Origin: Candidatus Staskawiczbacteria bacterium
GTDB taxonomy: Bacteria; Patescibacteriota; Minisyncoccia; Minisyncoccales; Staskawiczbacteraceae
Length of the DNA stretch: 7,540 nucleotides
Direction of reading: 5' to 3'
NCBI GenBank assembly: GCA_026395275.1
Contig: JAPLZA010000072.1
Span: 1-7,540, forward strand
Shown here: one piece after another, positions 5,892 to 7,540 of the stretch
Position numbering within the stretch: position 1 is the stretch's first letter
How the letters are laid out: every line of letters starts with the position of its first letter
The notes under the pieces: model-generated
Told to the model about the DNA's origin: nothing
Database searches by the model: none
Seen by the model: the letters and a program-made list of their open reading frames with translations, nothing else
Program-made: the position numbers and the translations under genes

Positions 5892-6164
5892 CTACTTGGC
5901 GAAAGGCCTGCTTGGCCAACTTTCTGTGACCGGCCGTATTGGGCCATCTCCTTCTTTGCAGAAGATGTTGAAGACCAGTCGTTGACCATTTCTGCTTAGG
6001 AGAAGCGCAACCATTTCTTCTGGGGTGCATTCACATAGGTTATGCTTGCCGTCGCTACAAGTTACGTCTTTAGTAAATGCTTCTGCGGAAATGCTGTTGG
6101 CTAGTGCTTGGTTGGTGTGGTCATTCAGCGGTGACGCGAACCATTTTCGTGTTGTTTTTGGCAT
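5892..6164 (-). CDS. Small Cys-containing protein B, paralogue of the upstream protein A (90 aa, unknown function)
   Basis: I do not recognise this family. The protein has no signal peptide or membrane helix. Its features are 'TRKWFASP' near the N-terminus (residues 5-12), 'CSDGKHNLCEC' at 36-46, 'FNIFCKEGDG' at 65-74, and a Pro/Arg-rich tail. The four cysteines (36, 44, 46, 69) and His41 could bind a metal, but no standard zinc-finger spacing is present. It aligns without gaps to protein A from the W-[FY]-x-S-P motif to CSDG: both have exactly 23 residues between SP and C, sharing T at +5 and AE at +15/+16. A strong AAAGGAG lies 5 bases before the ATG. It is the second gene of a two-gene operon with its own terminator. 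Base composition is near 50% GC in counted lines. A longer frame on the opposite strand lacks such signals. Confidence 0.78.
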   Translation of the reverse strand: MPKTTRKWFASPLNDHTNQALANSISAEAFTKDVTCSDGKHNLCECTPEEMVALLLSRNGQRLVFNIFCKEGDGPIRPVTESWPSRPFAK

Positions 6165-6169
6165 ATCCG

Positions 6170-6176
6170 CTCCTTT
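6170..6176 (-). promoter_or_regulatory. Shine-Dalgarno site of protein B
   Basis: Read on the minus strand this is AAAGGAG, 5 bases before the ATG at 6164. It decides both strand and start for this small gene. Confidence 0.85.
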
Positions 6177-6180
6177 GTTG

Positions 6181-6270
6181 TTATATGGTGGTCAAGATAA
6201 TCTCGCCAACTCCTTTGGGCGGATGGTTTTCTTGTTTAAAGACCACGAAGCTAAGGACCTTCGGGCCCAT
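6181..6270 (-). pseudogene. Detached C-terminal part of protein A's reading frame
   Basis: This lies in the same frame as protein A, two codons past its TAA, and reads 'MGPKVLSFVVFKQENHPPKG', then 'VGEIILTTI' and a stop. Aligned without gaps to protein B from the shared Cys (A Cys59, B Cys46), it matches Leu, Phe, Phe, Glu and Pro of 'RLVFNIFCKEGDGP'. No Shine-Dalgarno site lies before its ATG. It therefore looks like the severed end of a protein once as long as B, ending 16 bases before B's start codon. Reinitiation at the ATG cannot be excluded. Confidence 0.6.
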
Positions 6271-6276
6271 GTCTGC

Positions 6277-6480
6277 TTAAAACCTCAAGACTTGTTGCGA
6301 CACGCATAGGAATAAATCGTGTTTTTCGCCATCTGAGCATTTCGTCATTCCGATGTGATTTTCTGCCGGTAGCAGGCCTAGAAAATACTTCTTGGTTTTT
6401 TCATCTGTGGGGGAAACATACCAGTTTGTTTGAACCGGCCCTACAGCGTTTTTCCTTGTCATTCCGCCACTCATATTCAT
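6277..6480 (-). CDS. Small Cys-containing protein A, apparently truncated paralogue of B (67 aa)
   Basis: The family is unknown to me. The order is 'MTRKNAVGPVQTNWYVSP' (residues 7-24), a polar segment with 'LPAENH', then 'CSDGEKHDLFLC' at 48-59 and an early stop after 'VSQQVLRF'. The W-[YF]-x-S-P, T, AE and CSDG-KH-[DN]-L-x-x-C positions match protein B, so the two arose by duplication. Relative to B it stops about 35 residues early, and homologous sequence continues in frame after the TAA. It starts at the ATG at 6480 with AGGAG 8 bases upstream and a good promoter before that, so it is transcribed first in the pair. Either a shortened but functional protein or a decaying copy fits. Confidence 0.72.
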   Translation of the reverse strand: MNMSGGMTRKNAVGPVQTNWYVSPTDEKTKKYFLGLLPAENHIGMTKCSDGEKHDLFLCVSQQVLRF

Positions 6481-6488
6481 TATGTGGT

Positions 6489-6493
6489 CTCCT
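6489..6493 (-). promoter_or_regulatory. Shine-Dalgarno site of protein A
   Basis: AGGAG on the minus strand (within AAAAGGAGA) lies 8 bases before the ATG at 6480. It supports translation on this strand. Confidence 0.85.
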
Positions 6494-6528
6494 TTTGGTT
6501 GTTAATGTTCAACTATTCAACAAAAATA

Positions 6529-6557
6529 ATAGTATAATTTATAGACAATAAAGTCAA
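6529..6557 (-). promoter_or_regulatory. Promoter of the small-paralogue operon
   Basis: On the minus strand TTGACT (6552-6557, five of six to TTGACA) is followed by TATACT (6531-6536, five of six, 15-base spacing) or the overlapping TACTAT (6529-6534, four of six, 17-base spacing). The leader to the ATG at 6480 would be about 40 bases, long enough for the Shine-Dalgarno site. Confidence 0.65.
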
Positions 6558-6601
6558 GTATTATGTCCTATGACCCCTCAGATTTATCCCCAGTTTAGCC
6601 C

Positions 6602-6633
6602 TTGATTCGAGTCTTATTTTAAGGTAAAATAGA
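6602..6633 (+). promoter_or_regulatory. pheS promoter, near-leaderless
   Basis: TTGATT (6602-6607, four of six to TTGACA) and TAAAAT (6625-6630, five of six) are separated by exactly 17 bases. The -10 lies in GTAAAATAGA, the same ten bases seen before the transporter. The ATG at 6644 is 13 bases past the -10, so the 5' leader is about 7 bases and no Shine-Dalgarno site exists. Confidence 0.72.
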
Positions 6634-6643
6634 ATAATACAAC

Positions 6644-7540
6644 ATGAGTAAAAATATTATAATTGAAGATAAAAAGGGTAAGGATTTGGTTAAGGAAATA
6701 GGGAAAAGGACAGATATAAAAGCCGAAAGGATTAAAAGATTGTTAAAGCTTGAAGACCTCACAAAAAAGGAAAACTCTCCTGTAAAAATTTTAGTTGACC
6801 AGATAATAAAACTTCCAAGGTTTAAAGATTTTGATTTAGTTGATTTCCCAAAAATAGTTACGGTTGAAGAAAATTTTGATGTTTTAAACACTCCAAAAGA
6901 TCACCCAAGCAGAAGGGAATCCGACACTTATTATTTAGACGCTTCTCATATTTTGCGTACTCAAACTACAACAATGTGGCCTTATTATTTAAGAAGGCCA
7001 GAAATTTTAAAAAAATTAGAAAAAGATGGCATTATTATGGCTTTGTCATCAGGAATTGTTTTCAGAAAAGATGAAATAGACAGGAAACATTTTCCGGCAT
7101 TTCATCAAATAGATGGCTTGTTAATTTGCAAGAAATCAAAAAAAGTTATAACTTTAGACGATTTGAAAGAAGTTGAATCTGAAATGACTAAAAGTATTTT
7201 TGGAGAAAATGTTGAATATAGATTTTTGGTTGATTCGTTTCCTTTCACCGATCCTTCTGTACAAATTGAGATTTCAGGATTGGTGCATACACAAGTTCTG
7301 AAAAATTTTGGGATTGATCCGGAAGTTTATAACGGCTGGGCATTTGGTTTTGGCGTGGAAAGATTGGCAATGGTAAAAATGGGAATACCAGATATTAGAA
7401 TCTTATGGTCAGATGACCCGAGGATTACAAAACAGTTCAAGGATATAAACAGTAAGTTTAAAGAAGTCAGTAAATATCCGGAAACTTCCAGAGATATTTC
7501 ATTTATTATCGACAAAAGTATAAACTTGAATAATTATTAC
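6644..7540 (+). CDS. pheS: Phenylalanine-tRNA ligase catalytic chain with a fused FDX-ACB domain (3' partial)
   Basis: It charges tRNA-Phe with phenylalanine in the cytoplasm. Class II motifs are clear. Motif 1 region: 'KDHPSRRESDTYYLD' (residues 85-99). Motif 2: 'SSGIVFRKDEIDRKHFPAFH' (135-154) followed by Gln155. Phe-binding region: 'SFPFTDPSVQIEI' (198-210). Motif 3: 'GWAFGFGVERLAMVKMGIPD' (231-250) then IR. Ordinary bacterial PheS ends soon after the 'LWSDDPRITKQF' equivalent (254-265). This chain continues with 'VSKYPETSRDISFII' (275-289), the start of the FDX-ACB anticodon-binding domain usually found at the C-terminus of bacterial PheT. The layout is therefore that of the monomeric mitochondrial enzyme. 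The N-terminal 80 residues are Lys-rich and do not resemble the long PheS coiled coil. The window ends inside the FDX-ACB domain after 299 residues. Whether a PheT follows is not visible. Confidence 0.93.
   Translation, partial: MSKNIIIEDKKGKDLVKEIGKRTDIKAERIKRLLKLEDLTKKENSPVKILVDQIIKLPRFKDFDLVDFPKIVTVEENFDVLNTPKDHPSRRESDTYYLDASHILRTQTTTMWPYYLRRPEILKKLEKDGIIMALSSGIVFRKDEIDRKHFPAFHQIDGLLICKKSKKVITLDDLKEVESEMTKSIFGENVEYRFLVDSFPFTDPSVQIEISGLVHTQVLKNFGIDPEVYNGWAFGFGVERLAMVKMGIPDIRILWSDDPRITKQFKDINSKFKEVSKYPETSRDISFIIDKSINLNNYY

Noticed and set aside
6025..6309. A 94-codon plus-strand frame running across both small minus-strand genes
   Set aside because: It has no ribosome site, promoter or terminator on its strand. 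The minus-strand frames have all three and are paralogous to each other, so this frame is a shadow.
6533..6538. Perfect TATAAT on the plus strand as a second pheS promoter
   Set aside because: No -35 is found 16-18 bases upstream and the start would lie about 100 bases before the ATG. The TTGATT/TAAAAT pair closer to pheS is better, and this AT-rich stretch belongs to the minus-strand promoter.

Overview
The window looks like part of a small, AT-rich bacterial genome, most likely a Patescibacteria/CPR (Parcubacteria-like) lineage. That placement is an inference. It rests on tandem Ig-like and DUF5018-like surface proteins, almost leaderless promoters with a -10 box about 15 nt before the ATG, a small SWIB protein, and a phenylalanyl-tRNA synthetase with an uncommon single-chain (mitochondrial-like) layout. 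No sequence is diagnostic of a species.

Layout. Positions 1-3179 (+) hold a cell-surface cluster. It starts with the 3' part of a large Ig-like-domain protein, whose frame appears broken by a one-base indel near 904-907 and which ends in a C-terminal membrane anchor. An intramembrane HEXXH (M50-like) metallopeptidase follows, with its start overlapping the previous stop (ATGA). Two membrane-anchored proteins carrying one and two DUF5018-like repeats come next. The cluster ends at a strong terminator (3193-3219). Positions 3285-4382 (+) encode a tandem-duplicated YfcE-type metallophosphoesterase whose second half has lost its metal ligands, followed by its own terminator. Positions 4457-5371 (+) encode a ten-helix EamA/DMT-family transporter. 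This gene converges on a small SWIB-domain gene (5424-5684, -) across a perfect 16-bp bidirectional terminator.

Positions 5837-6557 (-) form a compact transcription unit with promoter, two Shine-Dalgarno sites and terminator. It encodes two paralogous small Cys-containing proteins of no family I recognise. The upstream copy (A, 6277-6480) is interrupted by a stop relative to the downstream copy (B, 5892-6164), but the homologous frame resumes after the stop. Positions 6644-7540 (+) encode PheRS, cut off by the window edge after its catalytic core has run into an FDX-ACB (anticodon-binding) domain.

Working together: the first four genes plausibly build and process surface-anchored proteins. 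The rest are separate transcription units, each bounded by terminators. Base composition differs sharply: the membrane and surface genes are very AT-rich, while the metallophosphoesterase and the small paralogues are near 45-50% GC in the lines I counted and have Shine-Dalgarno-like sites. The least explained items are the small paralogue pair, the degenerate duplicated phosphoesterase and the PheRS architecture.
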